Part shown: one piece after another, positions 9,987 through 20,378 of the stretch
How the letters are laid out: each line of letters starts with the position of its first letter
Numbering within the stretch: position 1 is the first letter of the stretch
DNA from: JACVRW01 sp963728155
Lineage (GTDB): Bacteria; Actinomycetota; Thermoleophilia; Solirubrobacterales; Thermoleophilaceae
Direction of reading: 5' to 3'
NCBI GenBank assembly: GCA_963728155.1
Contig: CAVSJF010000004.1
Location: 1-64,000 of the forward strand
DNA: 64,000 nt
Program-made: the position numbers and the translations under genes
Notes under the pieces: model-generated
What the model was told of the DNA's origin: nothing
What the model saw: only the letters and a program-made list of their open reading frames with translations
Database searches by the model: none

Positions 9987-12755
9987 TTAGGCAGACACGC
10001 GCTCGCCGAGGTCGATCCGCACCAGGTCGGCTCGGGAGGCGATCTGCAGCTTGGCGAACACCTTGCGCAGGTGGTAGTCGATCGTGCGGGGGCTCAGGTA
10101 GAGCTGCGCGCCGATTTCGCGGTTGGTCATTCCTTCGCTCACGAGGTGAGCGATCTGCAGCTCTTGCGGGGTGAGCTGATCGCGGGCGGAGGGATCGCGG
10201 CGGCGCGCCGTCTCTCCGCTCGCCCGCAGCTCGGCGCGCGCCCGCTCTTCCCAAGGCGGAAGCGCGAGCCGCTGAAACAGCTCGAGCGCGGTTCGCAGGT
10301 GCGGACGAGCGTCTACACGGCGCCGCTCGCGCCGCAGCCATTCCCCGTACAGCAGCTCGTTACGCGCCTGCTCGAATGGCGATAGGGCCTCGGCGAGCTC
10401 GATCGAGCGCACGAAGTGCGGCTCGGCATCGGACTGCGCCACGAGCCCTTCGCAGCGGGCGAGCAGCGATAGGCGCGCCGGGGTGGGACACTGCTCGACC
10501 CACTCCCGAAAGCGTGCGAGGAGGTCGGCAGCCTCGTCGAGCTGGTGCGCGCGGACCGCGGCCTCGACCATATCCGGAAGCTGGAGAACGCGGTACGGGG
10601 TCATGAAGACTCCGGCTGGGGCGGCGGCGGAGCGACGCAGGTGCTCGAGCGCCTCGGCCGGTCTTCCGAGGGTGAGGTCAAGCAGGCCGAGGACGCGCTC
10701 GCCGAGGATGCTGTTCAAGCTCGCGCCGCTTGCGGTCACTAGTTGCTGGAGCACTTCGGCGTGTGCTCGCGCCTTGTCTTCCTGTCCGCGCAGAGCCTCG
10801 ACCTCGGCGAGTTCCGCCAGGTTCCAGCTCGCAGTCCACTGTTGTTCGATGTCGAGCGCGAGCCGGCGGCCCTCCTCGGCAGCCGAGCAGGCGAGGTCGA
10901 AGCGGCCGCGGCCGATCAGCTCTGTGGATTGCGACGCAAGGGAGTACGGCAGCACGCTCACGAGCCCCCGTTCGCGGGCCAAAGCGACCGCGCGATTGGC
11001 GTGCGGTAGGCCGTCCCCCCAGCTGCCCTCGCGGTCGGCAGTGATGGCCGCCCAGATCAGGCAGTGCGGGTCGTCGAGGCGCTCTGCGCGCTCGATCGCC
11101 TCGGCGGCAAGCAGTGCGCCGCGCGCATAATCGCCCGAGAGCTCGGAGCCCCAGGCCATCAGTGCGGCCGCGATGAACCGGTCGGTCTCGGTGACAGGCT
11201 CAACCTCAGCGGCGCGTCTCGTCAGTTCAGCCAGCTGGTCGTGGGCCTCGGCGTAGCCCGCAAACTCGTAGGCGTCGCGCAGCATCTCCAGCAACAGCGA
11301 CGCGTCCTCGCTGGCCTCGATCGCCTCCATCAGCGGCGCGAGCGCGTCCGGGAGCCAGCCGCTTCGGGCCTCGATGAGGCCGCTCAGGTAGAGCAGCCGC
11401 ACCCGTTGAGAGCCGTCCGCGTGCGGCAACGACCGCGTGACCAGGCCGCGGGCGCGCTCCGGTTGGCCGGCCGCCCAGGCAGCCTCGGCCGCCTGGCCGC
11501 GGCGCCGACTGCGCGACGCCTCGGCATCGCTGAGCTCTGCTGCGCGCTCGAACGCAGTCGCGGCCGACGCATGTCCTCCGCGAAGCTGTGAGCGTCGCGC
11601 GGCCGCCTCGAGCGCCGCCGCCACGTTCTCGTCGGCGGTCAGCGTCGCCAGCGCGTGATGCCAGACGCGCCGGTCTGCATGCTCCTCGCCGTGAAGGACC
11701 GAGGCGAGCGCAGCGTGGGTTCGCTGCCGCTGCGCGAGCGTCGCCGCTTCGAGCACCGCGGCGCGAACCAGCGGGTGTCGGAACGCGATCCTGCCGCCGT
11801 CGGTGCGCACAACCCCGGATGTCTCCGCGGGCTCGAGAGCTTCCGCCGTCACCCCGAGCTCAGCCCCCGCGCTCACAGCTGTCGCCACGTCGCCCGTACC
11901 GTCGGCCGCGGCGACCAGGAGCATCGTCTGCGTGGCGGCGGGAAGTCTCTCGACCCTCGCCGCGAACGCGGCCTGCACTCTCGCCGTGAGTGGGATCGAA
12001 TCGGGCAAAGCCTCGAGTTCGGCACGCTGCTCCTCAGACAGGCCCGCCGGAAGCTCGAGCAGGGCAAGGGGGTTTCCGGCCGCTTCGTGGAGGACTCGCT
12101 CGCGGACTGACGACGCGATCTCGTCCGAAGAGCCCGAGAGCAACGCACGTGCGTCCTCGTCGTCGAGCCCCCTCAAGAGCACCTCGGGAAGGCTCCGTCC
12201 TTCGAATGTGCGCCCTTCGCCCTCCCTGACAGCGAAGACGATCGCCACCCGCTCAGCCCGGAGCCGCCGGGCGGCGAAGACGAGCGCCTCGGCCGAAGGC
12301 GTGTCGAGCCAGTGTGCGTCCTCCACCAGGCACAGCAGCGGACGCTCCTCGGCCGCCTCGGCGAGCAGGCCGAGCACCGCCGCCGAGGCGAGGAAGCGGT
12401 CGGAGCCACTCGAGCGCGCGAGCCCGAGCGCACCCGCGAGCGCCTCCGCCTGTATTTCGGGCAGCTCGCTCAGGCGGCCCAAGATCGGCCGAAGTAACCC
12501 GTAAAGGCCCGCGAAGGCGAGATCGGCCTCCGCTTCGACGCCCGCAGTGGTCAGCAGCTCCATCCCGACGGCGCGCGCGGCGGCGTAGTCGAGCAACGCC
12601 GTCTTGCCGATCCCAGGCTCGCCCCGGACGACCAGCGATCCACTCTCCCCCGCCAGCGCTCCGGCGAGCAGCTCATCGATTCTGGCGCACTCGCGGTCGC
12701 GACCGACGAGCACAAAAGAGGCGCCCGCTGCTTGACGGGGCCGACTGGTCTCCAT
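9987..12755 (-). CDS. Large ATP-binding LuxR-family regulator (LAL type)
   Basis: An intact 922-residue STAND-type regulator. Walker A is GEPGIGKT at residues 45-52, Walker B is LLCLVEDAHWLD near residue 147, and a long helical repeat region fills residues 350-850. The C-terminal LuxR helix-turn-helix begins LTPQELQIAHLVSEGMTNRE, with SPRTIDYHLRKVFAKL as recognition helix. Such proteins activate metabolic or secondary-product genes on ligand and ATP binding. The downstream receiver and redox/ABC operon on the same strand, 62 bp away, is the natural candidate target. Confidence 0.9.
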   Translation of the reverse strand: METSRPRQAAGASFVLVGRDRECARIDELLAGALAGESGSLVVRGEPGIGKTALLDYAAARAVGMELLTTAGVEAEADLAFAGLYGLLRPILGRLSELPEIQAEALAGALGLARSSGSDRFLASAAVLGLLAEAAEERPLLCLVEDAHWLDTPSAEALVFAARRLRAERVAIVFAVREGEGRTFEGRSLPEVLLRGLDDEDARALLSGSSDEIASSVRERVLHEAAGNPLALLELPAGLSEEQRAELEALPDSIPLTARVQAAFAARVERLPAATQTMLLVAAADGTGDVATAVSAGAELGVTAEALEPAETSGVVRTDGGRIAFRHPLVRAAVLEAATLAQRQRTHAALASVLHGEEHADRRVWHHALATLTADENVAAALEAAARRSQLRGGHASAATAFERAAELSDAEASRSRRRGQAAEAAWAAGQPERARGLVTRSLPHADGSQRVRLLYLSGLIEARSGWLPDALAPLMEAIEASEDASLLLEMLRDAYEFAGYAEAHDQLAELTRRAAEVEPVTETDRFIAAALMAWGSELSGDYARGALLAAEAIERAERLDDPHCLIWAAITADREGSWGDGLPHANRAVALARERGLVSVLPYSLASQSTELIGRGRFDLACSAAEEGRRLALDIEQQWTASWNLAELAEVEALRGQEDKARAHAEVLQQLVTASGASLNSILGERVLGLLDLTLGRPAEALEHLRRSAAAPAGVFMTPYRVLQLPDMVEAAVRAHQLDEAADLLARFREWVEQCPTPARLSLLARCEGLVAQSDAEPHFVRSIELAEALSPFEQARNELLYGEWLRRERRRVDARPHLRTALELFQRLALPPWEERARAELRASGETARRRDPSARDQLTPQELQIAHLVSEGMTNREIGAQLYLSPRTIDYHLRKVFAKLQIASRADLVRIDLGERVSA

Positions 12756-13553
12756 AGTCGTGAAGAGATCGTAGTCCGAACGTGATCGTCCCCTCAGTCC
12801 GGGTCACTTCACGGCGCCAGACGACCGGCCGAGACGACGCAAGCGAGCCGAGCATCGGGGCCGCCCCAGCGGGCCGGGATCTTCCAGCAGGCCGGAAGCG
12901 CCGCTGATGAGGAGGCGGCTGAGCGCAATCTGCACGACCGTGCGCAGGAGCGGCTGTAAGCCTGGCGCGTGAAGGAGTCCCTCGGGGCAGGCTACGCCGA
13001 GGACGCTCGGCCGTCGCCGGTCACCGCGCGCACCTGGTCGACCGATACCGACAAGCCACCACGTGGCGGCTGCTGCCGCGTACGGCGCCGGATCGTCGCC
13101 GGGCGGGAGGGCGACGACGACGTCGTAGGCTCCGTGCGGTCTCTGCCGGCCGGGCTGCGCGGCGCCGCGACGTCGGCGACGATCTCACCGCCGAGCCAGG
13201 CTCGAAGTCCGCAGACGCCTTCAGCTTGCTCGCCAGCTGGCGGCAACCGAAGCGCATCAGAACACCGATTTCGAAATCGCCTCAGCAACGTCCGCCGAAC
13301 CGGATGCGGCAAAACGCGGGTACCGACCAGCTGACGGCGGCTGATCGATCGGCTTCTCGTTTCAGCGATCCAGCCGTTAGAGCGCGCTTGTACCGATCAT
13401 CGAGCGCGACCTCGAAGTGGTGCGCGCGGACGTGTGCGAGCGTCGTTGCCATCGGCAGGTCCAGTACTTGCTCGGAGATGGTGTGCCGGCCGTCGTTGGC
13501 CGCGTAGCGCCAGACCGCCGCCGACGACGATTACGCCTGCGCTAGCGGCACGG
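12756..13553. other. 798-bp stretch without an intact gene
   Basis: Between the LuxR-type gene and the propeller gene I see only the luciferase-like relic annotated at 12992-13260 and short unconvincing frames. A 56-codon minus-strand frame from 13452 starting MATTLAHVRAHHFEV is open but has no recognised family. No tRNA, riboswitch or CRISPR pattern is visible. Confidence 0.4.
12992..13260 (-). pseudogene. Relic of a luciferase-like (LLM) flavin oxidoreductase C-terminus
   Basis: One frame reads YDVVVALPPGDDPAPYAAAA followed by ATWWLVGI. A neighbouring frame reads VSVDQVRAVTGDGR and then a stop. In LLM-class flavin/F420 enzymes the same blocks occur in this order at the C-terminus (DDPAPYAAAGATWW, then VRAVIRDGP). 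Only about 90 residues remain and the N-terminal TIM-barrel part is absent, so this is a remnant and not just a frameshifted gene. It is unrelated in position to the intact LLM gene at 15876-16826. Confidence 0.45.
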
Positions 13554-14770
13554 TCAGCGCACGAACGCGCGGCGGATGACACCGGTGCGCATCCGCTGCG
13601 GGTGATCGCCGACCTTGATCCGCTTCACCTGACGGCCGGTCTTGAAGGAGATAACGGCCACGCGGTCCTCGCCTGCGACGGACACGAAGCAGTAGCGGCC
13701 GTCCTCGCTGGTGTGCGACCAGTACGGGACCTTCCCGATCCGCGTGATGCGCTGCACCTGAACGGCTCGCGTGTGACGATGGCCGCGTAGCCCGACATCG
13801 TGCCTGCCACGCAGAGCTTTGTTCCTCCTGGGTTCATCGCGAGGCCGTGATGGGCGGAGTCGAGCAGGAAGGCCGTGCGCGGCAGCCCCTCGGCCGCGCC
13901 CAGAGGGAGGTTGAGAACGCGCACCACGCGGTCGGCCACGCAGGTCGTACTGGACGATCCCGAAGAAGAACGAGGCCTGGAAGTAGACGAAGCGCTCGTC
14001 CGGGGCGATGGCCATCGGCCTGACGGCGGAGCTCATGCCGGATAGCCGGCCTCGGCGAGCTTCTGGCCCATGTCGATCTCCTTGAGGACCTCGATGCGTG
14101 CGCGCGTCGATGACCTCGAAGACCCGCCTGCCCTTGGTGGCGTCCTGGCTCGGGTCGTCGGTGTCCGTGTAGACGGTGCCGATGCTGGCGTGGAAGATGC
14201 GCCGGCCATCGCGCGAGAAGTTGTTCTCGTGCGGCGCGTCCCGGAGGGGATGCGGCCGATGATCCGGCCGCGGCGCGTGTTGATCACGTTGACGACGTTC
14301 GCCGTCGACGCCGACACCAGCAACCGGCGACCGTTCCCCGAGATCGCCATGTGGTCGGCGCGATAGCCGTCGATCCTCGTGCGCCAGCGGATCGCGCCGG
14401 TGCGAAGATCGATGGCGACCACGTCCGCGAAGCTCGGGCGCGAGAAGTAGACGACGCGCCCGTTCGGCGAGGTGAAGCCGTCGTCGACGTACTGGTCGTG
14501 CCCCTCGCCGACGAGCGTGCGAATGTTGTCGTAGAAGAGCTTCCCCGTCGGATCGGCCAGGATCTCGGCGATCCGCTCCTCCTTATCCGGGATCACGTTG
14601 ATCCGCTTCAACCGCTTGAACGTCTGCGGATCGACCAAGTCCGCGGTGCCCGCCCAGTTGTTGCTCACGACGAGCACGTCGCGAGTCGGATCTTTGGCCG
14701 CAGCCTGCGCGGAAGAGACGTTGCCGAGGGCGGCCGTGATGGCAGCGGCGGCGAGCAGCAGGGCACGCAT
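13554..14770 (-). CDS. Secreted YncE/YVTN-type beta-propeller protein, frameshifted
   Basis: The start at 14770 has GGAGATCC upstream and encodes a signal peptide with the cleavage region SSAQAAAKD. The body shows propeller blades such as DVLVVSNNWAGTADLVDPQT, MAISGNGRRLLVSASTANVV and MAIAPDERFVYFQASFFFGI. The C-terminus is VAVISFKTGRQVKRIKVGDH. At least four shifts (near 14230, 14040, 13935 and 13760) break the frame, but all blades are present, so the gene was functional recently or the shifts are errors. Its role is extracytoplasmic; the ligand is unknown. Confidence 0.65.
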
Positions 14771-14998
14771 GGTGGATCTCCTGTCGGTGCGGTTCAGGAT
14801 GGTCGGGCCTTTCGGCGGTGATGGCGACCATTTCAAGCGCGCCACGCCAATTTCTTCGTTCGCGCCGTAGACCGGCGAGGCGCTGCTCCGCATCACCAGG
14901 CAGCCCCTTTCTGGAAGAAGGTGAAAGTACTCCTCCTCTCCCTCGTCGGGGGCGGCGCCCTCACCGACACGCCCCCGATCTCGTTGGCCGCCTGACCA

Positions 14999-15118
14999 AT
15001 GCCCTACCTCCGCTGCTCCAACTGCTCCCGCCTGACGCACATCGTGATCTGGCACGTCGGGCGCGACACCTGCCCGGGCTGCGGCGGTGTCCTTGAGCGT
15101 CGCCCTTCTCGTACACCG
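14999..15118 (+). CDS. Small zinc-ribbon protein, C-terminus uncertain
   Basis: The first 34 codons read MPYLRCSNCSRLTHIV and then GRDTCPGCGGVLER. This is a two-CxxC zinc ribbon matching small proteins that are common in Thermoleophilia. After that the frame runs on without a stop through low-complexity sequence antisense to the NmrA fragment, so the true stop was probably lost to a shift. The end given is where similarity stops. The function is unknown. Confidence 0.4.
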
Positions 15119-15189
15119 AAGGCAAGGACGGTTCCATCCGGACCGGCCAGCGGCCTTGACGCCACACCGGTTCGCGCCGGTTGCACCCG

Positions 15190-15402
15190 CGAACCCAAGG
15201 CGCCGCGAACACCCTCGAGCGGATCGAGGAGAGAGGCCGGGTCGTCCAGATCGCCTACCGCGACCTCGACGTCGTCCGGCGATGCGCCGTCGCCGTCCGA
15301 TGCAGGCCGGCGGGTCAGCGCTCGTACCGGGATGCCCTCGGCGGCGAGTTTCGTAACGAGCGCGCCGCCGACGTTGCCTGTCGCGCCGGCGACCAGGATC
15401 AT
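15190..15402 (-). pseudogene. N-terminal fragment of an NmrA-like NAD(P)-binding protein
   Basis: About 70 residues starting MILVAGATGNVGGALVTKLA and running through PVRALTRRPA and VAVGDLDDPASLLDPLEGV are a clear Rossmann N-terminus of the NmrA group. After about 15190 the similarity ends and the frame becomes arginine-rich filler. The remaining 200 or so residues of the family are missing. It overlaps the end of the following MpsC gene by 4 bp, so an operon with it probably existed. Confidence 0.55.
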
Positions 15403-15842
15403 CGGGGCTCGCGGGACGTATCGGCGCCGAAGCTTCCGGTCGCCGTGGCGCCAAACGCCAATGCGTCGCCGTCGGCGCCGGGATTGGACAGCGGCTCGAG
15501 CACGAACACCTCGGCGGCCATGTCGGGGTCGATGTGGTTGTCGCTCATGAACGCGGTCACCTTGCGACTCAGCGTGCCCTCGACTATGGCAATCAATTCT
15601 TCGCGCATCACCAGCTGAAACTCGTGCCGCGTACTCAGCACATGATCGGCCTTGCCGTTCTCAGCCAGGCGGCGCTCACCCTTGGTCAGGGTGTCGGAGA
15701 GCAAGATCAACACGCTGTCGTGGTTGATCACCGTGCGCGCCCGCATGGGCCCGCGGCCGGTGTACTCGCGCAGCAGCTGCACCGCCCGCCTCGAGATCTC
15801 CGCCGCCACACGGCCACCCCGGGCTTCGCTCGCCTGATCCAT
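15399..15842 (-). CDS. MpsC/DUF2294 family protein, copy 1
   Basis: A 147-residue protein with the DUF2294 core: GRGPMRARTVINHDSVLILL, then DTLTKGERRLAENGKADHVL, RHEFQLVMREELI and FMSDNHIDPDMAAEVFVLEP. The family takes its name from MpsC of a bacterial membrane-potential-generating system; its biochemical role is unclear. A paralogue with nearly the same core lies at 24228-24617. This copy has a longer C-terminal tail and overlaps the NmrA fragment. Confidence 0.8.
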   Translation of the reverse strand: MDQASEARGGRVAAEISRRAVQLLREYTGRGPMRARTVINHDSVLILLSDTLTKGERRLAENGKADHVLSTRHEFQLVMREELIAIVEGTLSRKVTAFMSDNHIDPDMAAEVFVLEPLSNPGADGDALAFGATATGSFGADTSREPR

Positions 15843-15875
15843 CCCTCGCCTATAACCCGTGCTTCTCCGCCCGAA

Positions 15876-16826
15876 TCAGTTCAACCGCGGAATCACGTCG
15901 CGCGCGTAGGCGGCGAAGAACTCGTCATGGCGGCCGCCGATCTGCTGTACGAACAGCTCGTCGACGCCCGCCTCGGCGTACTCGCGAAACCTCTCGAGGT
16001 GGGCGTCGAGGTCCGGCCCGCACGGCAGCGACGCCGCGATCATCTCGGGTGTGACGAGCTCGGCGGCCTGCTCGAAGTGCTCTGGTGTGGGCAGGATCTG
16101 GGCGAGCTCGCCCGGCAAACCGTCGTTGGGCCAGATCCGGTGCGCGGTCGCGGCCGCCTCGGCGGCATCGGGACCGTAGGCCACCTTGGCTCCCGCCTGG
16201 ACCGGCTTGCTTCCGGCGCCCTCCCTGAAACTCGCGATCGCGTCGCCGTCCGGCGAAGCGGTAACGAACCCATCGCCCACTCGTGCCGCCAGATCGATCG
16301 ATTTCGGGCCGAACCCGGAGACGAGCACCTGTAGCGGCTCGTCGGGAACGGTGAAGAGCTTGGCGTGCTCTACCCGGTAGTGACGCCCCCTGTGGCTGAC
16401 GGTCTCCCCGGTCCAGAGCAGCCGGATGATCTCGATCGCCTCCTCCAGCTTCTCGATTCGCTCATCCGCCTCCGGCCAGGCGTCGCCGAGTATGTGCTCG
16501 TTGAGCGCCTCCCCGGTGCCCACCCCCAGTGCGAATCTGCCTTCGAGGAGCACCGCCGAGGTGGCGGCCGCCTGGGCGACGACCGCGGGATGAACGCGCA
16601 CTGTGGGGCAGGTCACGGCCGTGATGACCGGCAATTTCACCCCCGCGCCCGCGATGGCGCCGATCACGCTCCAGACAAACGAGGACTGGCCCTGCTCGTG
16701 ATTCCAGGGATGAAAGTGGTCGGATATCCACAGTGCGTGAAACCCCGCCTGCTCAGCCGCCAGCGCCTGCTCGACGAGCTCCGTGGGGCCGTACTCCTCA
16801 GACGACAGAAAGAACCCGAGCTTCAT
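15876..16826 (-). CDS. F420-dependent LLM-class oxidoreductase
   Basis: An intact 316-residue TIM-barrel protein starting MKLGFFLSSEEYGPTELVEQ, with LWISDHFHPWNHEQGQSSFV and RFALGVGTGEALNEHILGDA. These are hallmarks of the TIGR03557 group related to F420-dependent glucose-6-phosphate dehydrogenase. It is expected to move a hydride between F420 and an unknown substrate in the cytoplasm. The start is the second of two ATGs at the N-terminus. It is transcribed divergently from the SARP regulator 68 bp away. Confidence 0.85.
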   Translation of the reverse strand: MKLGFFLSSEEYGPTELVEQALAAEQAGFHALWISDHFHPWNHEQGQSSFVWSVIGAIAGAGVKLPVITAVTCPTVRVHPAVVAQAAATSAVLLEGRFALGVGTGEALNEHILGDAWPEADERIEKLEEAIEIIRLLWTGETVSHRGRHYRVEHAKLFTVPDEPLQVLVSGFGPKSIDLAARVGDGFVTASPDGDAIASFREGAGSKPVQAGAKVAYGPDAAEAAATAHRIWPNDGLPGELAQILPTPEHFEQAAELVTPEMIAASLPCGPDLDAHLERFREYAEAGVDELFVQQIGGRHDEFFAAYARDVIPRLN

Positions 16827-16894
16827 GATGTTCCGCCCTACCCCGAGGATCGCCTCGCGAACGCGCCAAGAGCCGGGTTTAGGGTTCTCGCCAG

Positions 16895-19800
16895 ATGCTG
16901 CGCGTCCGTCTCCTCGGTGAGCTTCGCCTCGAGCTCGAGGGGCGGCGGCTGGACGACATCGCCAGCCGCCGGGCGCGGTCGCTGCTGGCGTGGCTGGCGT
17001 ATCACCCGGGGCTGCACCCGCGCTCGCGGGTGGCCTCGGTGTTCTGGCCCGACGTGCTCGACAGCAGCGCTCGGGCGAGCCTGAGGACCACGCTGGCGAC
17101 GCTGCGCCGGGAGCTCGGGGAGGAGGCCGGCCGGCACGCTGGTCGCCGAGCGCGAGCGGGTGGGGATCGCCGACGGCCCGGAGCTCTGGGTCGACGTGCG
17201 CGAGATCGACCGTCTGATCGCGGCGGGACGCCACGCCGACGCGCTGGCGTTGTGCGACGACGACCTGCTGGTCGACCTCGACGACGATTGGGTCGCTGGA
17301 GGCGCGGCAGGCGCACCGCGAGCGCGTCGGTCGACCTGCTGGTGGCCCTCGGCGAGAGCGGCCGAGGCAGGCGGGCGACCTGGACGGCGCTGTCGCCACG
17401 CGCGCCGCCGGCTCGAGCTCGATCCCGTGTCGGAGGACGCCGCCCGGGTGCTGATGCGGCCGGCTCGCCGAGAGCGGCGACCGGGCCGCGGCGGTCGCGG
17501 CCTACGAGGCGTTTCGCTCGCGCGCTGCAGCGCGAGCTCGGCATGGCGCCGTCGGCCGAGACGCGCGCGCTGGTCGAGGAGCTGCGCGCCGAGCCGCCGC
17601 GCGCCGGGACGCGGACGCGCCGGCCGCTGCCCCTGCCGCCCGCGCTCGCGCGCGGCGCGCACGCGCCCGCTCGTCGGCCGGGGCGAGCCGCTCGCCGCGC
17701 TGCGGGCCGCCTGGCGGCGGGCGAGCGCGGGCGCGGCGGCGGTCGTGATGGTCCACGGGGAGGCCGGCAGCGGCAAGACTCGGCTGCTCATCGAGCTGGC
17801 GGGCGAGGCGCGCGCCGGCGGCGCCACGGTGCTCGCCGGCCGCTGCACGGAGGACGGCGTCGTCGCGTTCGCGCCGTTCACCGAGGCGCTGCGGCCGACT
17901 GTCGCCGGCGCCCCGGCGCGCGCTTCCCGGGTGGGTGCGTCGGCGAGCTCGCCCGCCTGCTGCCCGAGCTCGAGCCCGACGGCCGGGCCGCCGGAGGGCG
18001 AGCCGCAGGACGCTCGCCATCGCCTGTTCGAGGCCGTCGCCGCCGCGATCGGGCATGCCGCCCGGCAGGCGCCGGTGCTGCTGATCGTCGAGGACCTGCA
18101 CTGGGCGGACCCGCGCGACGCTGCGGATGCTCGCGCACGTGATCCGGACGCTCGGCGTGGGCCCCGCTGCTGGTCGCCGGCTCGCTGCGCGACGAGGACG
18201 CCGAGGGCGGTCCCCGCGCTGCACGCGCTGCTCGGCGACCTGCGGCGCGAGCGGCGCCTCGAGCGCGTCGCCCTCGCCGGCCTGTCCGAGGACGAGGTCG
18301 GCGACCTGGCCGGCCGCGTGGCTGGGCGCGACGCGCCGTCGCCGGGCCTGGCGGCGGCCGTTCACCGGCGCACCGGGTGGCAACCCGCTGTTCGTCGAGG
18401 AGCTCGTGCGCCACCTGGTCGAGTCCCACCCCGGCAGCCCGGCCGAGGCGCTGGTCGCGCGCCGCCGGCGCCGAGGTGCCCGCAGGGCGTGCGGTCGGTG
18501 ATCGACCGCCGGCTCGCGCGCCTCCCGGAGCCGGCCGGGCCAGGCGGTGCGGCCGCGCGGCCGTGGCCGGCGAGGACTTCGCGCTCGCGGACGTCGCCGC
18601 CGCCTGCGAGACGAGCGACGAGATCGCTCGCGGACGGCGCTCGACGCGGCGGTCGGCGGCCGGGCTGGTGGACGAGGCGGCCGGTCCCCGGTGCACTACC
18701 GCTTCGCCCACGCGCTGGTCCGCGAGGCCGTGCTGGCGGGGCTGAGCGAGCACCCGCCGCGCGCTGCTGCACCGGCGGATGGCGGAGGTGCTCGAGGCGC
18801 TGCCCGGCGACCGCCGGCGTCGCCGGAGCTGGCGCGGCACCTCCTCGACGCCCGGCCGCTGGTGGACGCCGCGACGGCCGCGAGCGCCGCCCTGCGCGCG
18901 GCCGAGCAGGCGATGCGGACGGCTGGCCTACGAGGACGCCGCGGAGCTCCTCGAGCGCGCCGCCGACGGCGGCGACCTCGACGAGGCGACCCGACTGCGC
19001 GCGGAGGTGCTGCTGGCGCTGGCGACGCGCACCAGCGGCTGGGCGACGCGCCCGTCCGCCGACCGCTGCTTCGACGAGGCGCGCCGAGCATCGCGCGCGC
19101 GCTCGGGACCACGAGCTGCTCGGCGCGCGCGGCGCTCGGCGCGGCGGGGCTGACCGTCAACGTCGGCCCCGTCCGGGACGGCGTGCGCGCGCTGCTCGAG
19201 GAGGCGCTGGCCGCCGTCGGCGGAGGACTCCGAGCTGCGGCCGCGGCTGCTCGCGCGGCTGGCGATCGAGGTCTACTACGCGCCGCCGGCGACGCCTGCG
19301 CGAGCGCCTGAGCGACGAGGCCCTGCGCTGCCGGGCGGCGCACCGGCGGCCGGGCGCTGCTCGAGGCGCTCGGCGCGCGGCACGTCGCGCTGTGGAGCCC
19401 CGGACCACACCGAGGAGCGGCTGGCCATCGCGGACGAGCTCGTCGCCGCGGCGCAGGCCGCGCGGGGACCGCGAGGCCGAGCTGCAGGGCGTCAACTGGC
19501 GCGTCGCCGACCTGTTCGAGCTGGGCGACGCTCGACGCGCTGCGCGCCGCGATCGCCGACCACGAGCGCCTGGCCGCCGAGCTGCGCCTGCCCGCCTACG
19601 ACTGGTACGTCCCGATGTGGCGGGCCACGCTCGCGCTGCTGGCCGATCGGGCTGGAGGAGGCGCAGCGGCTCTCGGAGGAGGGCGCGCGCATCGGGCGCA
19701 GCGGCGCACGACGACAACGCCGAGCTGCTCTTCGAGGTCCAGCGCAACGCCATCGACGGCGCCGCCGGCCGGATGACCGACGAGGAGTACGACCGCATGC

Positions 19801-20324
19801 GCAGGCGCGCCGAGCACTCCCCGGCCGGGGGCGCCTGGCGCGCCGCGCTCGCTGATCGCGGACGCTCGTCCGCGGCGATGCGGACGGCGCGGCCGGCGCG
19901 CTCGCCGCGCGAGGTGGCCGGCACTCGCCTCCGCGCCGCTCGACGCCAACTGGCTGTACACGGCGCACGACGCTCGGGGCTGCTCGCCGCGCACCTCGGC
20001 GACGCGCGCGCGGCCGCCGAGCTCTACCCGCGGCCTGCTGCCCTACGGCCACCGCATCGTCACGGCGGGGCGCGGGTGCTATCTGCGCCGGATCGGCGTC
20101 GCTCGCCGCTCGGGCTGCTGGCGGCGACGCTCGGCGACCGCCCGGCCGCGGTCGCGCACCTCGAGGAGGCGGTGCGGCGCAACGACGCGCTGGGCGCCGT
20201 GGCGTACGCCGCCGCGGCGCGCCACGCGCTCGCCGGCCTGCGGCGATCGCGAGCGGCGGTGGCCGGACGGGCTGCTCGTGGCGCTTCTGAGCGCGCGGGC
20301 GACGCAGGACTCACGCTGGCCTGA
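16895..20324 (+). CDS. SARP/AfsR-like ATPase regulator, heavily frameshifted
   Basis: The N-terminus MLRVRLLGELRLELEGRRLD is the SARP winged-helix start, followed by LAWLAYHPGLHPRSRVASVF. The bacterial activator domain follows (RRRLELDPVSEDAARVL, LQRELGMAPSAETRALVEEL). Then comes an ATPase with MVHGEAGSGKTRLLIELAGE (Walker A) and LLIVEDLHWADP (Walker B), and a long helical C-terminal region ending near 20324. Reading it as about 1,140 residues needs well over a dozen single-base shifts, many of them one extra G or C. All domains are present. It probably regulates the oxidase and transporter downstream. Confidence 0.7.
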
Positions 20325-20378
20325 CGGTGGCCTTGCGGGCGGCCGGGATCGTGGACTCACCCGACCGAAGGAGCAGCC

